DNA of 64,000 nucleotides from Actinernus sp. WN-2022. Taxonomy: Eukaryota; Cnidaria; Anthozoa; Actiniaria; Actinernidae. Under the pieces are notes generated by a model, which worked only from the letters and a program-made list of their open reading frames with translations, did no database searches and had not been told where the DNA came from. This document shows, one piece after another, positions 23,372 to 35,550 of this stretch (its first letter is position 1; each line of letters starts with the position of its first letter). The stretch spans positions 139,644,365 through 139,708,364 of the forward strand of contig JAOWCC010001634.1 in NCBI GenBank assembly GCA_030867875.1. Direction: 5' to 3'. A program made the translations under genes and the position numbers.

Positions 23372-23441
23372 ATGGCATCTTCATTATTCCTGTTTTTACT
23401 ACCATCGCTGTTATATCTGATAATTGAGACGGTGGTACATG
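23372..23441 (+). CDS. Signal-peptide first exon of a secreted protein
   Basis: The ATG opens MASSLFLFLLPSLLYLIIET followed by VVH, a typical secretion signal with a long hydrophobic core. The exon ends CATG|gtaagtaag, a strong donor, after 23 codons plus one base. The only downstream exons I find on this strand with a matching phase are the PAN/Apple and EGF exons at 54349 and 55152: the single leftover base joins the two bases that open the PAN exon to give a Val codon. The pairing is inference, because about 30.9 kb, mostly Helentron sequence, separates them. A frameshifted duplicate lies at 17150-17224. Confidence 0.6.
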
Positions 23442-23955
23442 GTAAGTAAGTCCAGGAATATATGTTAACATATTAAGTCGCCGATGGGCGATAGCAAAAT
23501 CTACACCTTTTATGATAGCAAACCGACATTTTGTGATGCGACAACCGTTAATGAGAAGAAAACCTGCCTTCTCTTACTGAAAAAAAACACATATTTTCTC
23601 ATTGTCCACTTGTGATGGGAAAAGCTGCCTTTTACGAGCCTAAAACCCGCTTTACTTATCAAGCCAATCAAGGATTTGATGTTTACTTCATGAAACAAGC
23701 GGTGTCTTCATAAAGTCATCCAAGAAGTGTCGCCTATGATGATGAAGGTTTCTAAATGTGGATATCTCTCATAACCTTTGTTTACAGTTTACTTCGAGGC
23801 GATCTTATGATCAAGGCAAGCTAAAAAACATCGTGCACTTATCAAAATTGGTTATTATGCAAAAGAATAACTCAGATAACAAGTTTGTCAAGTTTCTCAT
23901 AGAAGTGATGACTTCATTATCATATTCTAGAGCGTGGGTGGTATCGCATTACAAA

Positions 23956-26882
23956 CAAGACGCCCGCTGGGCGTTTACTCGGGCTGTCACTTTTAGGTAT
24001 GAGGCCAACTGTTTCTAAAATAAATTCTGCCAAAAAAGGACCACTTCGTGAAAATCATTAAAAATTAAAGGCACTTGTACGAGATTGGTAGTGTTATTAG
24101 CAAAACCTGTTTGTAAATGCTATTTTCCACCTTCTTACAATTCTCAACCTCCAAAGGTGGTCACGGTCACTTACAGGAGCTTCTAATTGCAAAGTTTTAC
24201 TAATAATTAAAACCAGGTTGCATAAGGGTGGTCGCTGAAGGGACTGGTCAGAAATTAGCAGGGGAAGGGGTTGTGAAAGGGGGAGGATCATATTGTTTTG
24301 AATCCCCAAAACTGGATGGTCATAAATATTGGGCAACTGAAAAAGGATTGGTTATAGGGGAGAAAGGGTCAACAAATTTCATACTAATACATACTATACA
24401 TTTTTAGACTTTTTTATCTCCACCCCACCCCCTTTGCACCTCCCCTGCTAATTTTTGACCAGTCCCTAATGTTTAATAAAATATTGTGTGCATTGAAAAT
24501 TAACTTTATTTAATGAGGGTAACACCAACCACGAGTTAAAAACGAGTGAACACAAGTAGAACACGAGTGACTGCAAGTAAGCTAGGTTACCCTAGGATAA
24601 CACAGGTAGCTTAAAATGCTCGGATGCAAATACTATTGTTAATCTGTTCTAACTCCACAGTACACCAGTGAACACGAGTGTATAATTGTTCATTATTTAA
24701 TTTAACACTATAATTAAAAGAACTAAGAGAAACAACCCGAGGAATCAATAGACCTCATTTCCAGTGGTAACGAGTTCCATAAAATAAGAGCAGATACCAA
24801 AACATCCGAAGTCCACATGATTTCAAATTATACTTCACGATCTTGAATAAATGCTGACTTGCCGAGCATAGCTTCGGGACTTGTCGAACTAGTAGCTTGT
24901 TGAAGAAATTAAATGCTCTTGCAATTGATTGTTTATTTGTTTCATGAAAGAAGTACACGTGCTTTGGGTAACAAATTTCATAATTTCTACCGGATTAAAA
25001 ACACAATCAAACCCATGAATTTCCCCGGTGCTTCGAATATGATTTGACCTCGGCAGGAAGCCAGTAATATTCGTTTAGGACTTTAGATTCAAATTGGATT
25101 TACGAAAGCACAAGCAAACAAATACTCTTGGTAGCTTGAAATGTACCAGGCATCACAGACACATATTAAATAGAGCGATAATTAGAACAAAAAGCAAATA
25201 ACAGACAAACTGAGAGGGTTTTTTTCACTCATGAATGCAGTTCGAATTTATGAGTGAAAAAATGTGTCTGTACCAGGCTATGTTTCGATTTCCAAAGTCT
25301 TATCCTGTTCAGTTTATACGGTTTCCAGTGACAAATCCAACTTCTAGTAGCTTGTCGAAGTAAAATGCTTTCGTTGTTTATTTGTTTCATGAAAGAAGTA
25401 GACATGCGCTTTGGGTAACGAATTTCATTATTTCTAGCGGATTAAAAACACAATCGAACCCATGCATTTTCCCCGGATGCTTCGAATATGATTTGACCTC
25501 GGCAGGAAGCCAGTGTATTCCTGTACGAGTGGAACTTTTCACAACCACGCTTGGTAGTTTGAAATGTACTCGACATCACAGACACACAGACTTTAAAACA
25601 GAGCGATAATTAAAATAAAAGAACGAAAAGCACAATAACAGACTATAGAATCCTCGTAAGTCTTGCAACGATACCGAAACACGATCCCGTAAATTTTGAA
25701 TGAGTAAGTCTATAATTTGAGTCTTGACAACACAGTGACAAGTCTTGAATAAAATCCCGTTCGTTAAGTCGAGTTTTAATTTAATTGAGGTCTGGCACAC
25801 AATCTTGGCCCGTAGATAATTCCGATTTCTATCCTTTGTCGTGAAACTGTCAGCAGAGTCCGCTGAAAGTGTGTGGACAATCTTTAGAGAATTCTGAAAA
25901 AAAAATTACAGAAGACCCGGCAAGCAGGCTACTTTGCTTCCCGTTCGCCGAAGTATTAGATTCGGCTACCATGTATATTTATGTCATATGCAGATGACTT
26001 TAAGCCACCGGTTTTGAAAATCATCCTTATTTTTCAATCGCTCCAAACTTACCAGAGTTGAAATACAGTGTACTTTGTTGAAAGTAATCCCAACGAACAC
26101 TCTTCTTCCCCGCCGAACCACAGACAATGATGGACTTCGGCCGCAAAGCTAAACAACACGAAACTCGTCCGCTTTGATTTTGTTTCAGTAGAGCCATTTC
26201 CTCCGTTTATCAGCTGTAACACAAGCTGCTGGGACGTTTAGGGTTTCGAGTCCTTCATCAGTGCAATTAGGGAAGAGATATAAACTACAATAAATACTTT
26301 CCGAGACAAACAGACTTGACTGTATACGCGGCGTGATGGCGATAATTTCACAAGTTCACTTGCGCTCGCGACGAGTTGAGCCATTTGAAAATTCAAGGAC
26401 CCTGGAACTAACTGAGAAGGCGGCTGTATTTCAGGCTAGTTATCAAACTCAATGCAATGAGGGTTTCTTCAGTTTTCCCCATATTAACAGACATGTAACA
26501 GTATATTAATGTCTCTCAATCTAGTAGAAAGACTCTCTAAGCTGTGTAGTTGACCTGACAGTTCAGTTACCCATTGGCAGACGGTGGTATTGCCTAATTT
26601 TACGGCCGGGAATAGATTTCTGACAATGACTCATAGAAATCGATATCTCCTTGTCTCGCCTTGTCTGAGAGCTTTGACCTTTGTTATCTGAGCGCGCCTG
26701 ACGAAATCTACCCTGAGATTATAATTCGATACCTTTTATATCTAAACGTGTTTAGAAACACTTAAGCTGAGATTGTATTTCGCTCCTGTGTAATCGAAAC
26801 ACTTTAAGCTGAGATTGTATTTCGCTCCTGTGTAATCTGATTGGTTACTGGCGCCAAACAGCGACACAAAAAATAATAATAA
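23956..26882 (-). mobile_element. Helentron-type nonautonomous element X
   Basis: The left 580 bp (23956-24534) is nearly identical to 26883-27456 and 45990-46563. On the minus strand the element ends with the stem-loop ACGCCC-AGC-GGGCGT followed by CTTG (here against flanking TTTGTAATGC). The right end carries the shared 5' terminus: CAATCAGATTAC box, GTGTCG and a TTATTATTA tract (26830-26882). The interior, 24535-26720, is unique and includes a direct duplication of about 300 bp (24885-25217 versus 25348-25645) and a 50-bp duplication at 26755-26835. No protein frame was recognised, so movement would depend on proteins supplied in trans. Confidence 0.75.
24239..24468. mobile_element. Nested foldback inside the shared Helentron end
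   Basis: AGGGACTGGTCAGAAATTAG at 24239 and the reverse complement of its sequence at 24441-24468 bound a segment of about 230 bp with G-rich and C-rich arms. The same structure is present in the copies near 27173-27402 and 46276-46505, so it inserted before the Helentron family spread. Confidence 0.65.
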
Positions 26883-27478
26883 CAAGACGCCCGCTGGGCG
26901 TTTACTCGGGCTGTCACTTTTAGGTACGAGGCCAACTGTTTCTAAAATAAATTCTGCCAAAAAAGGACGACTTCGTGAAAATCATTAAAAATTAAAGGCA
27001 CTTGTACGAGATTGGTAGTGTAATTAGCAAAACCTGTTTGTAAATGCTATTTTCCACCTTCTTACAATTCTCAACCTCCAAAGGTGGTCACGGTCACTTA
27101 CAGGAGCTTCTAATTGCAAAGTTTTACTAATAATTAAAACCAGGTTGCATAAGGGTGGTCGCTGAAGGGACTGGTCAGAAATTAGCAGGGGAAGGGGTTG
27201 TGAAAGGGGGGAGGATCATATTGTTTTGAATCCCCAAAACTGGATGGTCATAAATATTGGGCAACTGAAAAAGGATTGGTTATAGGGGAGAAAGGGTCAA
27301 CAAATTTCATACTAATACATACTATACATTTTTAGACTTTTTTATCTCCACCCCACCCCCTTTGCACCTCCCCTGCTAATTTTTGACCAGTCCCTAATGT
27401 TTAATAAAATATTGTGTGCATTGAAAATTAACTTTATTTAATGAGGGTAACACCAACTAGTACACACATAGAAATGCG

Positions 27479-27544
27479 TAGCCTCCACCACAGTCGTTTT
27501 TAGGGGCTAGTTATGAGCCCCTAAAAACGACTGCGGGGGAGGCT
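27479..27544. repeat. 66-bp near-perfect palindrome
   Basis: AGCCTCCACCACAGTCGTTT and its inverted partner (arms of 29 bp, a few mismatches) surround a short TAGTTATG centre. An identical copy lies at 46585-46650 in element L. It may be a tiny foldback transposon carried along by the Helentron end. Confidence 0.8.
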
Positions 27545-28151
27545 AAGAAATGCGTGGAACATGATTTAGATTAATATCAATTAAAATATGTCACTAATGA
27601 AGTTAAATATTGTCTGTTCATGAGTGTAATAATAATATCAGTATACAAGTGAAAGCATATAAATTATATATCAGTTCAATTGGTTATCTGAAAACATAAA
27701 TACTTCTTTGTCTTCTTTCTTCAGTATTTCAAGTTGACTTTTCAATATATTTTTCAGGGCAACAGTGTTCGCTTGGTAAATAAATCTCCACACCCAATTC
27801 TATTTATGATTGTTCTAATCAGTTCCAGTATCTGTGTATAGCTCTACCAATTCCAAACCTGCCCTTCCCCAAGGGTGGGGGGCATAAGTGGGGCATTTGA
27901 CTGAGTTTTTGTCCCAGGGGTGAGACATTTTGGAGCAAACAAAAGTTGGCAGGGTGAGGAATTCATTTGTAGAAAGAGTCAAAATAGTGAATTTGATAAG
28001 AGATTTGCACCCGTACCAAAGCCCCACCATGGAGCACTTGACTCCACAGTGGGGCATTTGATGCTCTACAAATATCCGGGGGGGGGGGGGGTCTATCAAT
28101 TCCAAACCTGCCCCTCTTCCCGCCATAACTTATATAATTGTACTCTCCAGT

Positions 28152-29051
28152 ATGGCTTTACACAACGAATTCTGCTCTTCTTTTGACAGTTTCACATTCA
28201 ATTCAATTTTAATTCGGTATTCTAAAATCATTATCAATGACATGTGTCAAATTTCATGTCCGAAGCCAACAGAATACTCTTTCCAATATCAAGAACAGAT
28301 AGTTGCTTCTGCGAACTCTAAGTCAGTATCAGAAGTACTAAATGATGCACGTGAGTGGGATATAATTACAATACAAGGCAAGATTCTAAAGACAAATGAA
28401 GTCATCACTATTCAGAAAGGCAGTACGAAGCAGCCTCTTCAATTAGCGGTGATGATTCTGGGAGATGCACATGGTACAATACAGTTAGACGTTTGGCAAA
28501 ACCACATTCCCGCACTTGAAGCACAACATGCTTATTGTCTGTCGCCAGTACAAGTACGTATATGGTCCAATCAAAAAAAATTGTCGACGATGATGAATAC
28601 ATCAATTACCGAACTGACAGATGGTAGATTCGATACCATTTCATCAGATGTGTCAGATGGTTCTGCATCTGCATCCGAGACAGTTACAGTACCAAATATT
28701 TTCTCAATCGAGAAAATAGAAGCTTTTCCACAGTGCATAAACTGCAACAAAAAACTTAATCAGGCAACAGCAAGCCCAGTTGTACATTGCGATAAATGTG
28801 GTCACTCCATGAGAATGAAAAACTGTCGAAGAAATCTCCATGTAAAATTTGTTATTGTAAACGATAACGATGAATCGATAACTCTAACAATGTTCAAAGA
28901 GGTTTTAGAAAAAGGATTAGACAGAAGCATTATGTCTCTAGATGAAGCTACTGTAGCAGAGATGTTACTGCTACTAGACAACGTAGAAATCACGTATGAT
29001 TCAGAAACATGTACCGTATCGAAGATTAGAAGCATTGAGATTATTTCATAA
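28152..29051 (+). CDS. RPA-like single-stranded DNA-binding protein of the Helentron
   Basis: This 299-residue frame resembles the large subunit of replication protein A. An N-terminal OB-fold-like part (about residues 45-150; WDIITIQGKILKTNE, then QLDVWQNHI) is followed by a C-terminal OB fold holding a four-cysteine zinc site (CINCNKKL ... VVHCDKCGH, about residues 196-220). Some Helitrons and Helentrons encode such proteins, presumably to protect the single strand released during transfer. It converges with the Rep-helicase gene. The first 25 or so codons and the upstream region also exist in element L, where similarity then stops. The ATG at 28152 is the first in frame; an upstream exon cannot be excluded. 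Confidence 0.85.
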   Translation: MALHNEFCSSFDSFTFNSILIRYSKIIINDMCQISCPKPTEYSFQYQEQIVASANSKSVSEVLNDAREWDIITIQGKILKTNEVITIQKGSTKQPLQLAVMILGDAHGTIQLDVWQNHIPALEAQHAYCLSPVQVRIWSNQKKLSTMMNTSITELTDGRFDTISSDVSDGSASASETVTVPNIFSIEKIEAFPQCINCNKKLNQATASPVVHCDKCGHSMRMKNCRRNLHVKFVIVNDNDESITLTMFKEVLEKGLDRSIMSLDEATVAEMLLLLDNVEITYDSETCTVSKIRSIEIIS

Positions 29052-29368
29052 ATCGTAATATTTTTGGTCAACGTTTGTCAATACCATATGTCAATGGTAA
29101 TTTTCACTTCATAGTAATACGATGGTTATTGACAATGTTGATTGTCTGATGAGAACATAGGATATATATTGTTGATAATCTATATTGTGCGTCAAATAAT
29201 ATTAGGTGAGTCATTGAAGAAATATATTGTAACGTCATATCACCCTATTCAAATGTTTACAATATAATCACGTTGAGTTCCAGTTTACATTGACACTGTA
29301 TTGACAAGAGTGCTACATAGAATATGATGTCATATTCATTAAATAACGTTTTAATCATTTTTTCAGGA

Positions 29369-29970
29369 GACCCAGGGTGGAAACCCTGTGTATTTTGTTT
29401 TTGTTTTGCTTAATGTTACCTGTGGGTGGGAACCCTGTGGTAACAATATTTGGACTTTTGATTGATTTCTTTTTACTAGAAATCCAGGATGGGAACTCTG
29501 TGCTATCCAATAAGCTATAAAACGCAGTTTGGGACCCTGTGTATTTCGTTTTTGTTTTTATTAAAGTTACCTGTGGGTGGGAACCCTGTGGTAACAATTT
29601 TTACTTTTTATGTTTTCTTTCTACTAAAACTCCAGGGTGGTAGCCCTGTGTTATCCGGTGAAACAAAAAAAGGCAAAATAAACTATAAAAGGCCGGGTGG
29701 GAACCCTGTGTAATTAACAGGACAACAAACGTTCTATAGGGTGGTTACCCTGTGTTTTCGAGAGGTTCAAATCCAACTTTGCATTATTTAAAAAAAAAAA
29801 AAAAAAATTCTTTCTTCTTTTTCTTTTTCTCTATATTTTAGTTGATAGGAATCGGATCCTGGTGTTTTCGGCCGGTCGAAAACCGAAATAAAGCCGTGTT
29901 GAACCCGCGTTCTCGACCGGATGAAAAATCAAGATTAACGTTTGTTTACAATATGGTGGGCACCCTGTGT
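29369..29970. repeat. Array of about nine palindromic CAGGGTGG..CCCTGTG units
   Basis: Units centred near 29380, 29432, 29492, 29535, 29581, 29642, 29700, 29747 and 29958 share GGGTGGGAACCCTGTG. Each can fold (GGGT..ACCC), and two have longer GTTACC..GGTAAC stems. Spacers of 25-60 bp are T-rich and only partly similar. It lies 3' of the RPA gene. Confidence 0.75.
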
Positions 29971-30180
29971 CCTTGAAAGGTTCAAATCCAACTTTGCAAT
30001 ATGTTTTTAAAAAGAATTTTTTTTTCTTTTCTATTTCTTCTTCGCTATATTTTAATAGGTAGGGACCGGTTTGTTGTATTTTCGGCCGGTCGAAAACCGA
30101 AATAAACCGGAAATAAACCCGTGTTCACCCCGCGTTCTCGGCCGGGCGAAAAACCAAAATAAACGTTTGTTTACCTGCGT
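29745..30180. repeat. 210-bp tandem duplication
   Basis: Two diverged units start with AGGTTCAAATCCAACTTTGC (29763 and 29978) and contain TTTTCGGCCGGTCGAAAACC, itself a palindrome, and end in AACGTTTGTTTAC. From 30181 to about 32340 the sequence is AT-rich with homopolymer runs and no gene that I recognise. Confidence 0.75.
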
Positions 30181-32359
30181 TTATCGACATAATTTGTTAT
30201 TCCTTGATCATCTATGTATATGGAATGTATATTGAATGCTATTAAACAATATTGTATTGTAATAAAAACATTAATTAAAAGTATTATAATATAATTATGC
30301 AGTTATCCGTGACAATTAGTTATTTATTAACATACCTATTATTTGCGGGGGGACAGGAACAGGATAAGGTTTATGAATTTGATTTATTACTTTATTGCAA
30401 AACACTTTAACGTCTGAACTTATTTTTAATTTATTGCTTTACACTTCCTTGCTTTTTTACTTTGTCTTTTATGCTACTATCTTTTGCTGAAAGACCCGGT
30501 GAATTATCAAACATTAAAGCAGATGAATGATCATTCCTTTAAAATTACCAATGAAAAAATATTAGACTCGCTCGATCGATCGACGTTCTTCGATTTCTTA
30601 GTCCTTGAGGTAAGTCATATCATTATCATTCAAATTAAGAGATTAAATTAAAGCCATCCATTGTCGGAAGACAGAACAAAGAAATAAAGGATAATATTTG
30701 AATAAAACTATTAAGATTTTTGACACTTGTAAAACGTTTAGCTTCTAATACTTCTAATATGTTGCCCAGGTTTCCCCAGGGGTGGTGGTTTTGGCTACAA
30801 TTTTCTGCCCCACCCGAGCGGTTTTAGCATATATTTGTCATGGCTGTGACCAATGCTCCTGGGTGCCCGGGGGCCACTCCTCTGGATGACCGCTGATACC
30901 TGCATTAAATAGGGTTAGGGTTTCAAAACTTCAGCAGCACTACTAAACATCGGTCAAGTACCCCTCTCACGAGGTTGTGACGTGCTTAATTATGTCACTT
31001 CAGACATCCAACACATGATTCTAGAGACACATAGGATAACATAATAAGTTTCAATAAGCTAAGCCTTGTGTCATTATTTATAGATTTGGGGGTGAGGGGG
31101 GGGGGGGGAGGTTGGCATTTTATCTGGTTCTTCTGAAATTCTCGACCTCACCGGCTTTCCAGGATTGATACTGTAAATTGTATCATTAATTTGTGCATTA
31201 TATTGTGTAGTTCCAGTACATATTCATAGTCTCCTCCCTCCCCATAGAAGGGATGTTCTTTGACTCTCCTCCTCCCTGGAATTTCCCATTTTCTCCCATA
31301 GAAATTCTGTAATTTTGTGGTTCATTTGACCTCTCCACCTGTCTGGAATTTTCAGTCCTTTCCATGGAGAGGAGGGGATTCTAGTGCATCATATTTCATT
31401 GTTACGTAGTCTGAAATAAATAAATGAAAAAGAGCTCCGCATTGGCATAAGCTAATCTCCTGAACACTTATGCATGCTCCTTTGGGGATGTGCTTTTAAT
31501 TATAAACTTAGACCATATCAAGAAAGAAAACAGCATATGTTTTTTAAATGTTGCAAGTACCAAAGGTGAGAGATTAAATTTTTCAGATTTCACTGCTCTA
31601 CAAAACAATGGTTTCCTGTGTTCTCAACACTAAATATTGGCTCAGCATTTGGACAGGTATGTCAAAATGTTGATAATCCCCCAAGGAGTAGATCAATTCT
31701 TTTATGGTCTATCTAAATAAGCAGTTATTTTTCCCTGCCCCTCAATAATTTAACCGCCTTGCAAGCTATAAATAATGAACACCTCATTTCTCAATGCTAC
31801 TTTAGCTGTCTTAATTGGGCTTATGCCATACAAGACTTTCATAAAGGCGGCCTACTAATTTGCATAATTGGGAACAAATCTGTAGGGGGAAAGCAATGCT
31901 ACCAATGACAGATTACATTATAATTAGTAATTGTTTCGAGTTTTAGAGCAATGTGGAAAATTGCTGTCGAGTTATAAGAATTTGTAATGCAGAAAAATAT
32001 GAAAGAGGTTGGACAGGCCTCCGTTGTTTTTCTCATACAAATCTCTCTAATTTCAACTGGATGTAACTTCCTTGGTTTATAAGATACAGCATTCAACTTT
32101 CACAAGTTCACAAATGTCAACATGGTCTTTCACATAGCAGTTTATATTTTCTATACATGCAGATAAACTACAGAAACGGCAAATGACATACATGTATGCA
32201 AATTAGGAGGCGGCTATTATGAAAGTCGTATATTCTAGAGGCAGATATGTTTTTGAAGGGATTGCATGTTTCATTGCACGAAACAAGAACAAATGTCCTC
32301 TTGTTGCAGTTAGTAGAAAAAGATGTGGATCGATGTATACGTTAGACATGTACAATCAC

Positions 32360-32895
32360 AATCATGCTGTGTACACGTGAAGAGCATGTAATGTGATTGG
32401 TGGTGCTGTGTACATGTGAACAGCATGCAATATGATTGGTTGGTAGTCTGCTTGCAGGCTCTTGGTGATTTGGGGTTGGTTGATCTGGGGTTCCTGTGGT
32501 GGAAGAGGGGAGGGGGAAGGAGGAGAAAGTGAAACGAGAGACTGCAACAAGACCCTGTGTTTTTGAAATTTCCTGTTTGTCCACGAACGGGAATAGTTCT
32601 CCAATCTGATTGGTTTACTAGCCGTCAATCATACAGAAATAAATTAGTGCGATTCAAATGACAACAATGGCTGCCTGTGTTTTGTTTGAAACGCTCTTCG
32701 AGAGTTTCTCGATTCTTTCAGTTCGAGGATTTTCTAGAACACCCTTCCCCCTCCTCTCTCTCACCACAGGAACCCCAAATCTACCAGAGCACCACAGGAA
32801 CCCAAAATCAACTCAACCAGAGCCTGCAAGCAGGCTAATTGGTTGGCATTGCTCTGTACATGTGAACAGCATGCACTGTGATTGTTTGATGGTGC
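32360..32895. repeat. Mixed direct and inverted repeats
   Basis: TGTACATGTGAACAGCATGC with flanking TGATTGGT occurs at about 32370 (diverged), 32408 and 32856 as direct copies. Between them, GCTTGCAGGCTC..GGGGTTCCTGTGGT at 32448-32505 and its reverse complement at 32762-32835 form inverted arms. No reading frame here looks real. Confidence 0.65.
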
Positions 32896-33419
32896 AAACA
32901 GTGGACACAGAAAATGATAATACAAATAATAATAGGTTGTAGGCAGGCTGTATTTGGGCCATATCAGTCAAGTCACAGGCATTTAGGCTTGGTATTTTTT
33001 GTGATTAGGTTGATGTAATTGCTGTGGTTTGTATTGTTTTTTTTATGAGCCATGATGTCACAAACCAATGTGATCACATTAACACAATCAGAAAAAAACT
33101 AGCCAGAATAACCGGGAGTAGGCTGGTGACACACATTAGCAATGTTATAAATGAAAAAGGATTCGGTCTGAGTATGTAAAATATTATTTAATCGAATTTA
33201 AAAATACCACTACAACATTAAGATCACATCAAATTTAGTATGCTGACTAAGTTTGAAACAAACATTTTAAAATTAGCAATCACCTAAAACTATGTATACA
33301 TCTATGTGGTTCTATTTAGACGAGTTCTGCAGTTATATTTTATCATGTCTATAAACTTTCCTTTCAATAATTATTATTTTATACTAATTTTTCTTTCAGC
33401 ATGTTAATGATCATAAATT

Positions 33420-35230
33420 CAGATGTTGCTGAAACAAGTGAATGGTTTTCCTAGAGTACAGCTGTCAATCACTATTTTTGGTTGCTATTTTATCTGAGTT
33501 CTTCCATTCACAGTTTTTTTCCAGAGTCTATGAGATTCCCTTCCATGTCACTGGAAACAGTTATTTAGCTGTAAATTACCAACTATTCCATTGTGAACTA
33601 TATGCACCTTTCCTGCCATTGAACTGGTAATAATAAAGTTCTGTGCTGAACCGGATATGATGATGTGCATTGATGGTCATTTGTTGTTGAAGTCAGCCAA
33701 TTGATAGTTTTGCTAGAGTATTACTATCACTCTTTTTTATGCTCCTATTTTAGTTAGGTCCTCACTTTGATCAGATTCAGCGTGTTGTTTCAGGCTGCTT
33801 TAAAGTTCCAAGTTTTTTTCATAGTCTAAGGAAATTGTCCTCTACCATGTTGGAAACAGTTATTTAACTGTAAATTACCAACTATTTCCATTGTCAATAT
33901 TATTGAATGTCCCATCTCCAAATAGGTGCTTTCATGTCCATCATCTGACGAAGACTGAAGATGTATATATTATTGATATGTATACATATTATAGTTGAAC
34001 TGCTACTTTTGCTTCCAGTGAATTGGTACAAAGTTCTATGTATATGCTTAACTGGTAATATGATGTGCCTTGTAGACATGTGTCATATACAGGCTCAGCT
34101 GGTCACGTTTTTGGACTTGGTCAATCAGCTTTGATGAACAGTACAGGAGTTCAGTAGTTTTATTTGGAGCATTTCTGTAGCTATATAGTTGTAAACTCAG
34201 GTGTTGTTGAAGTTGGCCAATGGTTTTCCTTGAGTATAGCTGTCACTTTTGTTGCTCCTATTTTAGTTCGGTCATCACTTTGATTAGATTCAGCCAGTTG
34301 TTTCAGGTTGCATTAAAGTTCTTTTTTTTTCAGAGTTATGAAATTACCCTCTATCTTGTTGGAAACAGTTAATTAGCTGTAAATTACCAACTATTTCCAC
34401 TGTCAATTGAATGTACCATGTCTAATTTAATAGGTGCTTTCATTTCCAGCATCTTGGTGAAGACTGGAGCATTGATATAGATGTAGTGTATATATATTTT
34501 GGGTTGTCCTGTGATGTTTAAAATTCAGAGCAACATTTGCTCAGTGCTTTGGTACAAAGTTATATGGTTAACTGCAGGTAATATGATGTGCCTTGTATGG
34601 ACATATGTAATCTGCAGGCTCGTCATTCTTTGACTGCATTGAATCAGCTTTTTGAAGAACACCAACAGGAGTGCACTAGGCCAGCGTCACTGGGAAGTGT
34701 ACAGCAGTGGGATAATTATAATATATTCCTGCAAATATATAAAACATTTGGGTGTGTAAATATATTTATTGTTTTTTTGATAGGCAAAAAAGCTTGTTTA
34801 AACACACAGAAAATATAACCCTCCCTCTCCCTACATTCCCTATTGAAAACCTACCTTTGTTACAAGCTCCTGGAAGCTCCATATGTGGATCCTGAGGCAA
34901 TATGGCCAATCTGGTAACATTGTGTGCTTTGTTGACACATGTAATCTGCAGGCTGGTTATTTTTCTGGACTGTATCAGCTTTAATTATTGGAGAACACTT
35001 TAACAGGAGTACAGTAGGCCAATGTCACATGGAAGCACGTGTACAACATGTAGGAATAATTATGCCTGTAAAAATAAAAATGTGGGCATGAATATATTAT
35101 GCTATTTGACAATGAACTAAACCTAGTTAACATACAGAGAGAAATATGACCTCCCCTTAATTCCCTCACCCCAATTCCCTGTTGAAAACTTACCTTTGTT
35201 ATGAGCTCCTGGAAGCTTCATGTTTGGGCC
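33420..35230. repeat. Diverged long tandem repeats in the Helentron interior
   Basis: Three units beginning near 33423, 33690 and 34203 share GTTGGAAACAGTTA.TTA.CTG and GTAAATTACCAACTATT. Units 2 and 3 run about 500 bp and also share ATCAGATTCAGC..GTTGTTTCAGG. A second repeat of about 330 bp (34612-34880 and 34945-35215) shares AATCTGCAGGCT, AACAGGAGT and CCTACCTTTGTTA..AGCTCCTGGAAGC. No coding potential was found. 35230-35550 is plain AT-rich sequence. Confidence 0.75.
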
Positions 35231-35550
35231 CTGAGGCCATAATAATTTATTATAATTTATTACACATTTATTAAATCATACATATACTGTATATGTATAT
35301 CTTTGTCATATTATTTAAAATGTTTTTTTTTGATAAACTGATTTGGAAGTTTCTCTAATTCCAGTAATAATGATTTAGTTATTAAAGGAATAATTATTGG
35401 TGATATTTGTTCCAACAGGAAAATTAATTAAAAGGAAATGTAGTGTCCAGTCTACTTAATGCTGCAATGCATGCACATGTACAGTAAGTGTATAAATTAT
35501 GATAACATTAATATAATTATGTTAATATATGACATTATGTTAATAAGATT

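Noticed and set aside
24097..24336. 79-codon minus-strand frame found identically near 46131
   Set aside because: It lies in the Helentron end shared by three elements and spans a foldback insertion; identity reflects recent copying, and no domain is visible.
29369..29970. CRISPR-like array of palindromic repeats with spacers
   Set aside because: Spacers are T-rich, related to each other and uneven, and the array lies inside a Helentron of an animal.
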